A program made the position numbers and the translations under genes. DNA of 64,000 nucleotides from positions 186,001-250,000 of the forward strand of contig VXRC01000049.1 in assembly GCA_009838645.1 (NCBI GenBank), written 5' to 3'. Every line of letters starts with the position of its first letter. Position 1 is the stretch's first letter. The notes beneath the pieces are model-generated. The model did no database searches. It saw nothing but the letters and a program-made list of their open reading frames with translations, and had not been told where the DNA came from. Below are positions 1 to 9,733 of the stretch, in pieces. The stretch comes from Gemmatimonadota bacterium. Lineage in GTDB: Bacteria > JAAXHH01.

Positions 1-97
1 GCCCTGGGGGGCAGCCGGCATCCCATGGATGTATTCCGGGATTTCCGAGGACGGGAACCGACCACGGACGCGCTGCTCCGTCAAGGCGGATTGCTCC

Positions 98-1174
98 GTG
101 AGTGACACCGTTCGCATCGGCATGATCGGTGCCGGGCACATCGCCCAGTCTCACGCGAAGGCGTGGCAGAAAGAAGCCACGCTGACCGCGGTCGCCAGCC
201 GCCGTATCGAAAGCGCTCGATCCCTGGCGAAACGGCATGGCATTCCCTACGTGTGCCGGGACGCGAACGAGCTTTTTGATCGCAACGACATCGACGCCGT
301 CGGCATCGCCACGCCCCATCACCTGCACTACCCCATCGCCCTTGCCGCCCTGGCAACCGGTAAATCCGTGTTTTGCGAGAAACCCCTTGCACTCAACGGG
401 TTACAGGCTCGGGAGATGTGGTCCGCCGCGAATGCGAGCCGCGTGAAAACGGGCATGCAGTCGGGCATCCGTCTTTTCCCGGCGCTTCGGCTCCTTTCGC
501 GCCTGTTGCGGGAGGGACAGGCCGGCATGATCCATACTTTCGACGCCCACTGGTCCTTCGACTGGGCCAGGGATCCTCGCTTTCCGCTGACCTGGCGGTT
601 CAAGCGGGCCGAGGCGGGGACCGGGGCCTTGGGCGACCTCGGCGTATACATGATCGATGCCGCCCGCTGGCTGGTCGGAGAGATCCGGCAGGTAAACGCG
701 GAGATGACCACCTATGTTCCGCGGCGCCCGGTACTGACATCGGGCGGACATTTCGGCGAACTGCGCCGGCTGCATCGGGAGCAGAAACTGGATTTTCCCC
801 GGGAGACCGGACCGGTGGAAAACGATGATGTCTGCCAGGTACTGCTGCGGTTCGAGAACGGCGCCCGCGGGTCGATCCGGGCCAGCAGGCTCCACCAGGA
901 ACATTCCATCCGGGTAGATTGCGAACGGACCTCGTACCTCTGGCAGATGACGGGAGACCGGCGCCTCATGGAACGGTCCACGGAGACGGAATACAGGCCC
1001 GTCGAGATGGCGGAACCGTCGGTTGATGAAAGTATCGTGACGACTTTTCTTAACAACATCCGGCGGAATGAGGACGAACCGCCCACGTTCCGGGACGGCC
1101 TGGCAGCCCAGCTTGTCATCGACGCGGCGGTCAGGTCCAACGAAACGGGCGGTTGGGTCGATGTCGAATGCTGA
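98..1174 (+). CDS. Gfo/Idh/MocA family oxidoreductase
   Basis: Probable NAD(P)-dependent sugar or polyol dehydrogenase. The N-terminal Rossmann fold has GAGHIA at residues 11-16, and the EKPLAL motif (substrate/cofactor lysine) is near residue 95. The C-terminal Gfo/Idh domain carries the D-x-G-x-Y-x-x-D motif. An ATG at 29 is in frame, but the GTG at 98 is preferred: it has AAGGCGG 8 nt upstream and puts the Rossmann strand at the usual distance from the start. The 3' end overlaps the methyltransferase start. Substrate cannot be told from sequence. A second member of the family lies at 9783-10799. Confidence 0.85.
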   Translation: MSDTVRIGMIGAGHIAQSHAKAWQKEATLTAVASRRIESARSLAKRHGIPYVCRDANELFDRNDIDAVGIATPHHLHYPIALAALATGKSVFCEKPLALNGLQAREMWSAANASRVKTGMQSGIRLFPALRLLSRLLREGQAGMIHTFDAHWSFDWARDPRFPLTWRFKRAEAGTGALGDLGVYMIDAARWLVGEIRQVNAEMTTYVPRRPVLTSGGHFGELRRLHREQKLDFPRETGPVENDDVCQVLLRFENGARGSIRASRLHQEHSIRVDCERTSYLWQMTGDRRLMERSTETEYRPVEMAEPSVDESIVTTFLNNIRRNEDEPPTFRDGLAAQLVIDAAVRSNETGGWVDVEC

Positions 1175-2004
1175 ATCAGGATAGGCGGAGGGGCGATAGA
1201 CGGAAAGTTGCGGATCGGGCGCGGGTACGCGCGCAAATGCCATCCGGAACGGAAGCGATCCTGGATGAACGAACGCTTTCTTCCTCGCACCGGCGGCTCG
1301 ACGAACTGCTCCAACCGGGGATGCGCGTACTGGACGTCGGTTGCGGAACCGGTGCGATCACACGGGGCATTCACGAGAAAAACGATTCCGGCGTCACCGT
1401 GGGGCTCGATGTCGACGCAGGCCTGATCCGCCAGGCCGTCAACGCAAGCCCTTGCGGCCCCGGTTTTACCGCAGCCGACATTCACCATCTGCCATTCAAC
1501 CGCGCGTTTGACCTGGCCAGCGCGGCGCGGGTGATTCAATGGCTTTCCTCTCCGAGACGGGCGATCGCATGCTGCATAAGCGCCATCAAGCCGGGCGGGT
1601 GGTTTCTGGCCCTGGACTACAACCACGAGAAGATCGTATGGGATCCGCGACCACCCGCGAGCATGAAGGCGTTTTACGAAGCGTTCCTGGCCTGGCGTTC
1701 CGATGCCGGCATGGACAACGCGATCGCCGACCATCTCGCGCCTGCATTGGAGCGGCTGGGACTCGTTGATATCCGGGTAACCGCGCAGCACGAACACGCC
1801 GACCGTTTTAACGGAGACGGCAGAACCCGGCTGGGTATCTGGTCGACGGTCGCCGCGACCCGTGGGTTACAACTGGTTCAGGATGGGTACATTACCGAAG
1901 CGCAGAGAGCGGCCGCAGAAGCGGACTACCACGAATGGGTGGACTCCACGGCCGTTTCCCAAACCCTCTACCTGCTGGCCGTCGAGGGCCGGGTACCGGG
2001 GTGA
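1168..2004 (+). CDS. Class I SAM-dependent methyltransferase
   Basis: SAM-binding motif I (VLDVGCGTG) lies about 55-60 residues in, followed by the acidic motif II (VGLDVD), the D-x-x-x-LPF strand and the GGW post-motif, so this is the UbiE/Methyltransf_11-25 fold. The methyl acceptor is unknown. The start is uncertain: ATG 1168 overlaps the previous stop, ATG 1153 is also in frame, and ATG 1237 (MPSGTEAILDER) begins where recognisable sequence begins, the stretch before it being Arg-rich. It ends 3 nt before mqnB, so translation is probably coupled. The link to menaquinone genes is only positional; it does not look like MenG/UbiE proper. Confidence 0.8.
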   Translation: MLNQDRRRGDRRKVADRARVRAQMPSGTEAILDERTLSSSHRRLDELLQPGMRVLDVGCGTGAITRGIHEKNDSGVTVGLDVDAGLIRQAVNASPCGPGFTAADIHHLPFNRAFDLASAARVIQWLSSPRRAIACCISAIKPGGWFLALDYNHEKIVWDPRPPASMKAFYEAFLAWRSDAGMDNAIADHLAPALERLGLVDIRVTAQHEHADRFNGDGRTRLGIWSTVAATRGLQLVQDGYITEAQRAAAEADYHEWVDSTAVSQTLYLLAVEGRVPG

Positions 2005-2007
2005 GCC

Positions 2008-2757
2008 ATGAACCTGGACATTCTACTCATCACCGCGACGGAACTGGAACAGGAACCGGTCCGGGCACGGATGGAAATCTCCGGGACGGACCATCCACTG
2101 GTCCGGCCCTGGCACCTCGGCTCGTTGTACGGGAAGTCGGTGCTCCTGATCGAGGGCGGCGTCGGCCAGGTCAATACGGCCGCGACCCTGACCCTCGCGC
2201 TGACGCGTCATGACCCCGCCATGATTCTGCAATTCGGGGTGGGCGGCGCGTACGTGCGGTCCGGTCTCGAAGTGGGTGACCTGGCTGTTGCAACGGAGGA
2301 ATGCTACGGCGATACCGGCGTCCTGACCCCGGAAGGCTGGATGGACCTGGAGGGGATGGGCTTTCCCATGCTTCCCGCCCGGGCGCTCAACAAGCCCCTG
2401 TACAACCGGATACCGCTCGACGTCCTCCGCGCAGAGCACATCCGCCGGTGCCTTGAATCCGGGTTGGATGACCGATCGTCGCACCAGGTCGTCTCCGGTC
2501 CCTTCATCACCGTGCAGCAGTGCAGCGGCGTGAAGGCGGTCGGCGATACGCTTGCCGCCCGTTTCGGCGGGATATGCGAGAATATGGAAGGAGCGGCGGC
2601 CGCCTACGTTGCCGAGGTCAACGAGATCCCTTTCGTGGAGATACGCGGCATCAGCAACCGGGTGGTCGACCGGGACCTGTCGAAGTGGGATCTGCCCCTG
2701 GCGATCCGGCACTGTCAGCGAGCGGTCGAACGGATCGTTAAAAGCGAGGTTTGCTGA
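2008..2757 (+). CDS. mqnB: Futalosine hydrolase MqnB
   Basis: Nucleoside-phosphorylase-fold hydrolase that cleaves futalosine to dehypoxanthine futalosine and hypoxanthine in the alternative menaquinone route. Visible motifs are GGVGQVNTA (50-58), QFGVGGAY (75-82), GDTGVLTPEGW around 101-111, and the purine-nucleosidase signature ENMEGAAAAY (181-190) followed by RGISNRV. Length (249 aa) is normal. The next gene encodes a later step of the same pathway (mqnD), which supports MqnB over MTA/SAH nucleosidase. Confidence 0.9.
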   Translation: MNLDILLITATELEQEPVRARMEISGTDHPLVRPWHLGSLYGKSVLLIEGGVGQVNTAATLTLALTRHDPAMILQFGVGGAYVRSGLEVGDLAVATEECYGDTGVLTPEGWMDLEGMGFPMLPARALNKPLYNRIPLDVLRAEHIRRCLESGLDDRSSHQVVSGPFITVQQCSGVKAVGDTLAARFGGICENMEGAAAAYVAEVNEIPFVEIRGISNRVVDRDLSKWDLPLAIRHCQRAVERIVKSEVC

Positions 2758-2833
2758 TGCGCCGCAAGGCCCTGGTGCCTCCCTTTTCAGGTAGTTTGTA
2801 CGACGTTGGTCCGGCACGAAGACGGATATTACC

Positions 2834-3661
2834 ATGACCGCCCTTTCTCTCGGCTACTCGCCCTGTCCCAACGACACCTTCATCTTCTGCGCCATGACCC
2901 AGAGGCGAATCCCCGACGCGCCGAAGTGCCGGGAGGTGCTGGAGGATATCGAGACCCTGAATACGCTGGCCCGGGAACGCAGACTGGATCTGACGAAGAT
3001 CTCCTTTCACGCCTTTGGTCACCTGCGAGATCACTACGTCCTGCTCCGGTCCGGCGGGGCCCTGGGCAGGGGTTGCGGTCCGCTTGTGGTTTCGAGAGAA
3101 CCGCTGCAGCCGGAACAACTGAAGGACATGAAGATCGCCCTGCCCGGCCGGCTGACCACGGCGGCGCTGCTGCTGAGGCTCTTCGATCCCGGCCTGGAAC
3201 GCCTAGTCTACCTGCCCTTCGACCAGATCATGCCGGCCTGCCAGCGCGGCGACGTCGACGCCGGAGTGATCATCCATGAAAGCCGGTTCACCTTCGCCGA
3301 ACACGGTCTGTCCCAGGTAATCGACCTCGGTGCGTGGTGGGAGGAGGAAACGGAGCACCCGATTCCTCTGGGCGGTATCCTTGCGCGGAGAGACCTGGGC
3401 GTCGCCATGCACGAACGGCTCGACCGGTCAATACGATCGAGCATCGAATACGCATACGCCCATCCTGAAGATGTGAAGCCCTATATCCGGCGTCATGCCC
3501 AAGAGATGGATGAACCGGTCATGCAACAACACATCGACCTCTACGTGAACCAGTATTCACTGCAGTACGGAGACGACGGAGAAGGGGCGATACGCGACCT
3601 GTTCGAACGGGCCGAAAGGGCGGGTATCGTCCCGTCGTCGAAGCGATCTCTGTTCGAATAG
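2834..3661 (+). CDS. mqnD: 1,4-dihydroxy-6-naphthoate synthase MqnD
   Basis: Converts cyclic dehypoxanthine futalosine to 1,4-dihydroxy-6-naphthoate. The protein has a periplasmic-binding-protein-like fold. Family marks are GYSPCPNDTFIF (7-18), GRGCGPLVV (78-86), HESRFTF from 148 with the catalytic-type His, and HPIPLGGI (175-182). It is 275 aa, as expected. mqnA and mqnC are not in the window, so they must be elsewhere if the pathway is complete. The gap from mqnB is about 75 nt with no clear terminator. Confidence 0.92.
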   Translation: MTALSLGYSPCPNDTFIFCAMTQRRIPDAPKCREVLEDIETLNTLARERRLDLTKISFHAFGHLRDHYVLLRSGGALGRGCGPLVVSREPLQPEQLKDMKIALPGRLTTAALLLRLFDPGLERLVYLPFDQIMPACQRGDVDAGVIIHESRFTFAEHGLSQVIDLGAWWEEETEHPIPLGGILARRDLGVAMHERLDRSIRSSIEYAYAHPEDVKPYIRRHAQEMDEPVMQQHIDLYVNQYSLQYGDDGEGAIRDLFERAERAGIVPSSKRSLFE

Positions 3662-3691
3662 CGGCCAACCTAAGCACGGAGAGGAATCACC

Positions 3692-4504
3692 ATGCGCATA
3701 CTGATGATGACGGACATGGAAGGCGTAAGCGGCATCGTGGCCTGGGACCAGGTAAACGGCGGCAAGCCCATGTACGAGGAAGGCCGGCGGCTGTATACTG
3801 AGGAGATCAACGCCGCCGTCCGGGGCGCCCGGGCCGCGGGCGCGGAGGAAATCGTGGTGGTGGACTGCCACGGCGCGGGCGGCGACTGGACCTTCAATTC
3901 ACTGGTGCCGGAGATGCTCGATCCGGGATGCGAGTGGGTGGCCAAGCATCCCTGGTCGCGTTACACGGAGATGTTCGAGACGGGCTGCGACGCCGCGGTG
4001 TTCGTCGGCATGCACGCCCGGGCGAATACGCCGGACGGCGTGATGTGCCATACGATCTCTACGACGGGCTGGCGCAGCCTGCGGTTCAATGACGACGAAG
4101 TGGGCGAAGTCGGCATCAACGCGGCCCTCTGCGGACACTACGGCTGTCCCGTGCTGCTGGTCACCGGCGACGAGGCCGTTTGTCGCGAGTCCCGGGAGTT
4201 GCTCGGAGAAAACCTGCCGGTCGTGGCCGTGAAACGTGGCCTGTCCAGGTACTCGGCCCGGCAGATACCCCCGGTCCGCGCGCGGCAGATGATCGAGGAA
4301 GGCACGCGGCAGGCGCTGCACGACTTACCTGACATCAAACCCTATGTTCCGGCGGCTCCCACGAAGATCACCATCGAACTGGACACCGTGGACAACGCGG
4401 CACATTACAAGGGCCGGCCGGGGGTCTCGTTTCCCGACGACCTGACCGTCGTCAGCGATGGCCGGGACTGGATGGAGGCCTGGAACCGGATCTGGCACTG
4501 GTAG
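3692..4504 (+). CDS. M55 family D-aminopeptidase (DppA-like)
   Basis: Zinc D-aminopeptidase family that releases N-terminal D-amino acids, as DppA of Bacillus does. The family metal ligands are visible as D8 and E10 (MTDMEG), H60 (VVDCHGAG) and H108 (GMHARA), with a further Glu near 138 (GEVGINAAL). The gene has a GGAGAG ribosome site and normal length (270 aa). It converges with the gene at 4507, with only 2 nt between the stops. No peptide-transport genes adjoin it here. Confidence 0.88.
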   Translation: MRILMMTDMEGVSGIVAWDQVNGGKPMYEEGRRLYTEEINAAVRGARAAGAEEIVVVDCHGAGGDWTFNSLVPEMLDPGCEWVAKHPWSRYTEMFETGCDAAVFVGMHARANTPDGVMCHTISTTGWRSLRFNDDEVGEVGINAALCGHYGCPVLLVTGDEAVCRESRELLGENLPVVAVKRGLSRYSARQIPPVRARQMIEEGTRQALHDLPDIKPYVPAAPTKITIELDTVDNAAHYKGRPGVSFPDDLTVVSDGRDWMEAWNRIWHW

Positions 4505-4506
4505 GC

Positions 4507-5325
4507 CTACTGCTGTTCCATCAGGTTCCGGATGAAGCGCAGGTCCGACCGGGCAAGGTCGACGACCGTGTCCACGGGTTCTCCTCCGTATTCGCTGTGC
4601 ATGGTGACGGGCCCGTCGAATCCCTGGGCCTTCAGCGTGGACAGCACCGTCTTCCAGTCCCCGAAGCCCGTGCCCAGGCGCACCACGTCGACCTCCCACC
4701 GCCGCTCGCCGTCAAGGACCCGCTGCACCCGCGCAAGGTCTTTGAAGGACATGACAGACAGGTATTCCCGGACGATGTTGAGGGCCATGTCGATCGGCTC
4801 TCCGCAGATGGACAGGTGTCCCACGTCCGCGAAAACGCCGACGTGGCGCGGGTCGAATCCCTGCACGACGTGCATGACGGCGGACGAGTTCAGGCCCATG
4901 GAGTGGCCCGAATGGTTGTGCACCACGGTTTTGACGCCGGTTTTCTCGGATAGGCGCTGAAATCCCTCCAGTTCCTTCCGCGCACGGTCCAGTTCCGTCC
5001 AGTAGTCCGATCCCGGCGACCAGTGCCAGTACCCCAGCTTGATGTGCCTAACCCCGTTCTCCCCGCAGGCCTGGTAGTACCTCTCCGCGTAGTCCAGCGT
5101 GGCCGAAGTGAAATCCCCCGGTGCGGTTACGAGCGGGATGGTAAGTCCTTCGGCGGAAAGCACCCGCGCGGCTTCCGGCAGGGCCCGGTCGATATTCCCG
5201 GGATTTACCGGATATCCGTCGCGCACGCACAGGTCGGCGCCGGAAACGCCCACGCTGTTCAGCTTCTCCGCGATTTCCGCCAGCGTGAGACCCTCGAGGT
5301 GCTTGGTGAACATGATGAACTGCAT
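4507..5325 (-). CDS. Sugar phosphate isomerase/epimerase-like TIM barrel
   Basis: A xylose-isomerase-like (AP endonuclease 2 superfamily) barrel of 272 aa. Putative metal and substrate residues are D168/H170 (FADVGH) and E245 (MHSEYG). The first usual Glu ligand is replaced by a His-rich VVHNHSGH stretch (about 135-141), so specificity may differ from ordinary epimerases. It lies 17 nt downstream of the DUF6785-like membrane gene. The same epimerase plus DUF6785 pairing recurs at 34228-37162, suggesting uptake and conversion of a sugar-like compound. Confidence 0.78.
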   Translation of the reverse strand: MQFIMFTKHLEGLTLAEIAEKLNSVGVSGADLCVRDGYPVNPGNIDRALPEAARVLSAEGLTIPLVTAPGDFTSATLDYAERYYQACGENGVRHIKLGYWHWSPGSDYWTELDRARKELEGFQRLSEKTGVKTVVHNHSGHSMGLNSSAVMHVVQGFDPRHVGVFADVGHLSICGEPIDMALNIVREYLSVMSFKDLARVQRVLDGERRWEVDVVRLGTGFGDWKTVLSTLKAQGFDGPVTMHSEYGGEPVDTVVDLARSDLRFIRNLMEQQ

Positions 5326-5342
5326 GCGTCAATTCCCCTTTC

Positions 5343-7352
5343 TCAGTAGGACTCCCAGCGATGAGGCCGGTCCGGGAACCAGGCCAGGTCTACTCCCATG
5401 GCGACCAGCTGCCAGAAGAGATAGGCGAGCAATATGCCAATAAACAACCTGCGGACCTTCTGGTAAAGCGTCGGACCACCGATGCGGAACACGATGGCCT
5501 GTACCAGCCAGGCAAGGAAGATCGTCAGGAACGCGTTCCGTACCGGGGCGGACATGACGACCACCATGCCGATGGGATGAAGCGGCCACCACGGAAGGAG
5601 AACCCGCCCGGCCAGGAGCACGATCATCATCACGACCCCGCTGCCGAAAAACAGGATTTCGAGGTCACTGATCTGCGTTGCGTTGTTGACCCAGGTCACG
5701 ATCAGGTCGTAGAACCGGATGCCCCGGTCCGTGCCCAGGTCGGTCCGCAGGTTCTGGGCGCCGAAAGTGTTCCCGGCGTAGATCACGTAGCCGATGGAGG
5801 CCACGGCACTCAGGCAGAACGCGACGGCCACACCGGCGAAGAGGTGCCTGGAAGAGATTTCGCTCGCGGAGACTTCGCCCGCGGAAACCCGCCCGGGCGG
5901 CAGCGGATCGGCCCCGGCTTGCCGGTGCTGGCGCCACCGGGATTTCAGCCAGGCGACGTGAGACGTGCCGATCATGGTGAAGGTGCGCCAGTTTCGCGCG
6001 AACCCGTTGGCCATGCCCAGGGCCGTGAGGTCGCCGCGGCCGATCTGCGCGGATCCCACGATGGCGATGGAGAACTGATGGCTGTTGATGGGCAGGTCGA
6101 GCGTCACCACGCCCGTTTCCGCCACGACGCGGGCCAGGGCGATGTAGAAGATGAAGAGCAGGCTGATGAACAGCGCCATGATCGGAAGGGACATCCCGGC
6201 GGCGTACAGCCAGCAGATGATGAAGAGCAGGCCGAGCAGGAAGCCGAAGACGGCCGTGCGGTAGGAGAACAGCTCTTCCGCGTCGTCCAGTTCGTCTCGC
6301 CGTCCCAGGGCGTGGCGCCATACGGCCCGGAGGTGCCGGCGGGCCATCCATAGGCCAAAGAGGACGAAGGTAACCAGGCCGGCAATGGACTGAATACCGG
6401 CCAGGCCGCCGTGAATGATGGTGCCGGAGGTGGATCCTACGCCGAGCAGGTTGAGCGATCCCTCCTGGAGCACGTAGAAGACGAGAAAGAGCCACATGCT
6501 GAGCAACACGTCCCGGTTGACGAAGATCAGCAGGCAGAAGACGAACACGTTCATCCGGAAGATGAGCCCGGGAAAGGCGGGATCGAGGGAAAGTACCCGG
6601 GAGTGTTCGGCCATGATCGGGACCGGAGGCCATACGCCCCAGAAAGAAACGACATTCCAGATCATGACCAGGGACATGGCCGCGGCACCGGCCTGGATCC
6701 AGCGGTTGCCGCTCTGCCCTCTGCCGCCGCCCAGGGAAATCAGGTGCAGGCCCACTTCGCCCAGCGGGAACTGGAGCCGTTCGTGTTCGACCCACTGCTT
6801 GCGAAGCATGACGACGATGCACGCACCGACGAAAAGCAGGATCAGGATGAAGGAACCCCACCAGAAAAGGGGAGACAGCCACGCGCCCCAGGGAATCGAC
6901 TGGCCGGACTGGAGTCCCTCGTAGAAAACCCGCGCCGCCGCGCGGTCGCTGAGGACCAGCCATTCGGGCAGATAGGGAAAGAAGATGGTCTCCCAGCTGT
7001 TTTCCGGCGAGGCGAAGTAGAACGGCGCGGTGATCACGACGAGCAGGTATTTCGTCATGGCCTGGTCAGGCACCGTGGAAGCGATCCATCCCATGGCGAA
7101 AACCATAATCATTTCGAAGAACGAGAGCGCCGACGCGGGACGGATCCAAGCGACCAGGGCATTGGGCAGCAGCACGCAGAAGAGGAAGGGAACGAGGAAC
7201 ACCGGGGGAAGGTGGGTCGCCGCCGGTTCGTAGCCGATCTGGTTGGCGGAGTATTCCCCCGTGAAGCCGATGAATACCGAAAGCGCGGCACCGATGAGGA
7301 CGGCCCGGAAGGCACGGAAGCGCTGGAGGAAGACCGGTGCGATCAATGTCAT
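5343..7352 (-). CDS. DUF6785/DUF6784-like polytopic membrane protein
   Basis: 669-aa integral membrane protein with roughly a dozen or more hydrophobic segments. It resembles the DUF6785 (N-terminal) and DUF6784 (C-terminal) proteins, which look like oligopeptide-transporter-type carriers but have no established substrate. Recognisable blocks are LRKQWVEHERLQFPL, ARVVAETGVVTLDLP and the C-terminal LPWWPLHPIGM. A paralogue at 34228 shares all three blocks. No clear Shine-Dalgarno precedes the ATG. It is downstream of the NhaC gene and upstream of an epimerase. Confidence 0.72.
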   Translation of the reverse strand: MTLIAPVFLQRFRAFRAVLIGAALSVFIGFTGEYSANQIGYEPAATHLPPVFLVPFLFCVLLPNALVAWIRPASALSFFEMIMVFAMGWIASTVPDQAMTKYLLVVITAPFYFASPENSWETIFFPYLPEWLVLSDRAAARVFYEGLQSGQSIPWGAWLSPLFWWGSFILILLFVGACIVVMLRKQWVEHERLQFPLGEVGLHLISLGGGRGQSGNRWIQAGAAAMSLVMIWNVVSFWGVWPPVPIMAEHSRVLSLDPAFPGLIFRMNVFVFCLLIFVNRDVLLSMWLFLVFYVLQEGSLNLLGVGSTSGTIIHGGLAGIQSIAGLVTFVLFGLWMARRHLRAVWRHALGRRDELDDAEELFSYRTAVFGFLLGLLFIICWLYAAGMSLPIMALFISLLFIFYIALARVVAETGVVTLDLPINSHQFSIAIVGSAQIGRGDLTALGMANGFARNWRTFTMIGTSHVAWLKSRWRQHRQAGADPLPPGRVSAGEVSASEISSRHLFAGVAVAFCLSAVASIGYVIYAGNTFGAQNLRTDLGTDRGIRFYDLIVTWVNNATQISDLEILFFGSGVVMMIVLLAGRVLLPWWPLHPIGMVVVMSAPVRNAFLTIFLAWLVQAIVFRIGGPTLYQKVRRLFIGILLAYLFWQLVAMGVDLAWFPDRPHRWESY

Positions 7353-7442
7353 CTCACGGTCGGAGGGACGGACTCGGTCCGCGCGGTCGAGCGAGAACGG
7401 TCAGGCGCAGGCCGTCACGTGCAGGATGGCAGGTGCGGGCCG

Positions 7443-8849
7443 TCAGGTCCACACGGTCAGCCCCATGACGAGGTATACGACACCGGTCAGCACGGCGGCG
7501 ACCAAAGCATAGGGGATCTGGGTCCTGACGTGATCGATATGATCCGATGCCGCGCCGGTCGAAGCGAGAATCGAGGTATCGGAGAGTGGAGAGCAGTGGT
7601 CGCCGAAGACCCCGCCGCCGGCCACGGCCGCGATGGTCGCGTATACGATGTCGGTCAATGCGTCCCCGGAATAAACCAGGGCCACGGGCACCGCGATCGG
7701 CAGCATGATGGCGAATGTGCCCCAGGAAGTGCCGGTGGAAAAGGCCATCACGGCCGCCAGCAGGTAGGTGGCCAGGGGGAGCATGGACGGGGTGAGGAAA
7801 TCCCTAGAAATAGAGACCATGTAGTCGGCCGTGCCCATGTCTCTGCTCAACTGGTTGATCGTGTAGGCGAAAACCAGGATCATGATGGCCGGCATGATCC
7901 CCTTGATGCCCGTCATCGCCGTGTCCATGATGTCGTTCAGCCGAATGCCCTGGATGCGGATCGATATGCCAAGGAAGATGACGACGGCGAGATAGGCCTC
8001 CAGCGTCTTCGCGGATCCCGTGAGCACAAAGGAACCCAGTACGATGACGATGATCAGGATGACGGGCAGGATGAAGTTCAGGAACAGGCGGGGTTTTATG
8101 TCCGGGAACATGGGGGTCTCGGTCAGTTCCCGTCCGATGAGCGGGACCGCGCCGTCTCTCAGTACCTTGCCTTCGTCCATGGCCCGGCGTTCCGCTTTCT
8201 TCATGGGGCCGAACTCCGGGACCAGTCCGGCGGCGATCAGTCCGACGAGGATGACTGCCGTGATGGCGTAAATATTGTAGGGAATGGAGTGAATGAAGGC
8301 GTTCAGCGCATCGCCGGCATCGGCGATGGGTCCCATGCCGATGGTGAGTCCCGAGATGTAGATCGCCCAGCCCGTGAAGGGCAGGAGGACGATGACCGGG
8401 GCGGAGGTGGAGTCGGCGATATAGGCCAGTTTCTCCCTGGATATCCGCGCCTTGTCGGCCAGGCTCCGCATCGTGGTCCCGACGAAGAGCGGGCTGAAAT
8501 AGTCGCTGAAGAATACGAACATGCCCAGCATCCACGTCCAGAGCTGTACGCCTTTGCGCGACAACTTCCGGTACGCCACGAACTGGGTGAAAGCCTCGAT
8601 GGCGCCGGTCCGCATGAAGAAGGCGATCATGATCCCGATGCAGATCTCAAGCATGAATACCCAGGAGAAACTGGTATTCCCGATCGCGTCGATCATCAAC
8701 TGCGAAAACCCCAGGGGCCCCTGGCCCGCGATCAGGACGCCCACCAGGCAGGCCACCGCCAGGGAATACACGGCGTTCCGGGTCAGGAAGGCCAGTACGA
8801 TGGCAAGGGCCGGCGGCACGATGGAGAGGATACCGAGGTCGGTTTCCAT
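7443..8849 (-). CDS. NhaC-family Na+/H+ antiporter-like transporter
   Basis: 468-aa polytopic inner-membrane protein of the Na_H_antiporter (NhaC) type. It has many hydrophobic helices, the conserved FFSDYFSPLFVGTTMRSLADK block, and GGGVFGDHCSPLSDTSILAS near the C terminus, which is the strongest family mark. An ATG 66 nt further upstream is in frame, but the ATG at 8849 has GGAGA at a good distance and starts just before the first helix. The family exchanges Na+ for H+, sometimes coupled to organic acids; here the true substrate is unknown. Confidence 0.85.
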   Translation of the reverse strand: METDLGILSIVPPALAIVLAFLTRNAVYSLAVACLVGVLIAGQGPLGFSQLMIDAIGNTSFSWVFMLEICIGIMIAFFMRTGAIEAFTQFVAYRKLSRKGVQLWTWMLGMFVFFSDYFSPLFVGTTMRSLADKARISREKLAYIADSTSAPVIVLLPFTGWAIYISGLTIGMGPIADAGDALNAFIHSIPYNIYAITAVILVGLIAAGLVPEFGPMKKAERRAMDEGKVLRDGAVPLIGRELTETPMFPDIKPRLFLNFILPVILIIVIVLGSFVLTGSAKTLEAYLAVVIFLGISIRIQGIRLNDIMDTAMTGIKGIMPAIMILVFAYTINQLSRDMGTADYMVSISRDFLTPSMLPLATYLLAAVMAFSTGTSWGTFAIMLPIAVPVALVYSGDALTDIVYATIAAVAGGGVFGDHCSPLSDTSILASTGAASDHIDHVRTQIPYALVAAVLTGVVYLVMGLTVWT

Positions 8850-8920
8850 GGGGATCTCCGGATTGGGATTGGATCGGATCTCAACTAAGAAACATCTATC
8901 AGGCGCTTCGGGCAACTACC

Positions 8921-8936
8921 TATATTGTGATTCATG
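8921..8936 (+). promoter_or_regulatory. Possible -10 element of a leaderless transcript
   Basis: TATATT at 8921-8926 ends 7 nt before the ATG at 8934, so a transcript from it would begin at or next to the start codon. No Shine-Dalgarno is present before this ATG. No convincing -35 hexamer lies 16-18 nt upstream, so the call is weak. Confidence 0.3.
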
Positions 8937-9731
8937 AATCATCTCGGTTTTATGCTGATCGATCCGCCGTCCGGATGGGGCGGAAGTGTAGACGAAACCT
9001 TCCGTTACATACGTTCCATTGGATATGACGGCGTGGAATTGAACCTTACCCCGGAACTGGCCGGCCTGCTGGATCAGGTCGAGGACGCCGCCCGCGCGAA
9101 TGAACTGCCGGTCGTATCGCTGCTCACGGGTGCGGCGTACGGGGAGGGACTCTGTCTCAGCGTCCCGGACGCGTCCATCCGCGACCGAACGGTCGAGCGC
9201 CTGGTGGATAACATGGAGACCGCAAATCGGTTCGGCGCCATCCTGGTGGTGGGCCTGTTGCAGGGCCTGCGCTCCGACGAACCGGATCCGGCGGTCGCCC
9301 AGGCGCGTATCGTTTCCTGTCTGCGACGGGTGGGGCGGGAAGCCGAGGGCAGGGGGGTCGAAATCGTGATCGAACCGGTAAACCACCTCCAGGTGGGATT
9401 CAACAACAGCGTCGGGGAAGTGCTGCGCCTGATCCGGGACACCGGATCCACCGCCTTCCATCCCATGGTCGACACCATCCACATGAATATCGAGGAGACC
9501 TCCCTCATACAGCCGATCCACGACTGCGGCGCCCGTCTCAGGCACGTTCATCTCTGCGAGAGCCACGGCGGACTGCCGGGTACCGGCCGCATCGACTTCG
9601 CGGCCGTCCTCGATGCCCTGGAAGACGTCGGGTATCCCCATTTCGCTTCGGTGAAGGTCTACAGGAAGGTCGGGTTGCGCGATGCGGCGGAGCAAAGCAT
9701 GGCCTTTTTCAGGGAACTGAAGCCGGGCTAG
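8934..9731 (+). CDS. Sugar phosphate isomerase/epimerase (TIM barrel)
   Basis: 265-aa xylose-isomerase-like barrel. Candidate metal ligands are E147 (VIEPVNH), D180 with H183 (MVDTIHMNIEE), and H206/E209 (VHLCES), the usual arrangement for hydroxypyruvate isomerase or tagatose/psicose epimerase relatives. The late G-x-G-x-I-DF motif is also present. It is divergent from the antiporter gene and convergent with an oxidoreductase gene. The product is probably a ketose or inosose epimerase, but the substrate is not deducible. Confidence 0.85.
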   Translation: MNHLGFMLIDPPSGWGGSVDETFRYIRSIGYDGVELNLTPELAGLLDQVEDAARANELPVVSLLTGAAYGEGLCLSVPDASIRDRTVERLVDNMETANRFGAILVVGLLQGLRSDEPDPAVAQARIVSCLRRVGREAEGRGVEIVIEPVNHLQVGFNNSVGEVLRLIRDTGSTAFHPMVDTIHMNIEETSLIQPIHDCGARLRHVHLCESHGGLPGTGRIDFAAVLDALEDVGYPHFASVKVYRKVGLRDAAEQSMAFFRELKPG

Positions 9732-9733
9732 CG

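Noticed and set aside
6411-8888. 825-aa plus-strand ORF
   Set aside because: Antisense to the DUF6785-like and NhaC genes; its composition is charged and low-complexity, as expected for the complement of GC-rich membrane-protein codons.
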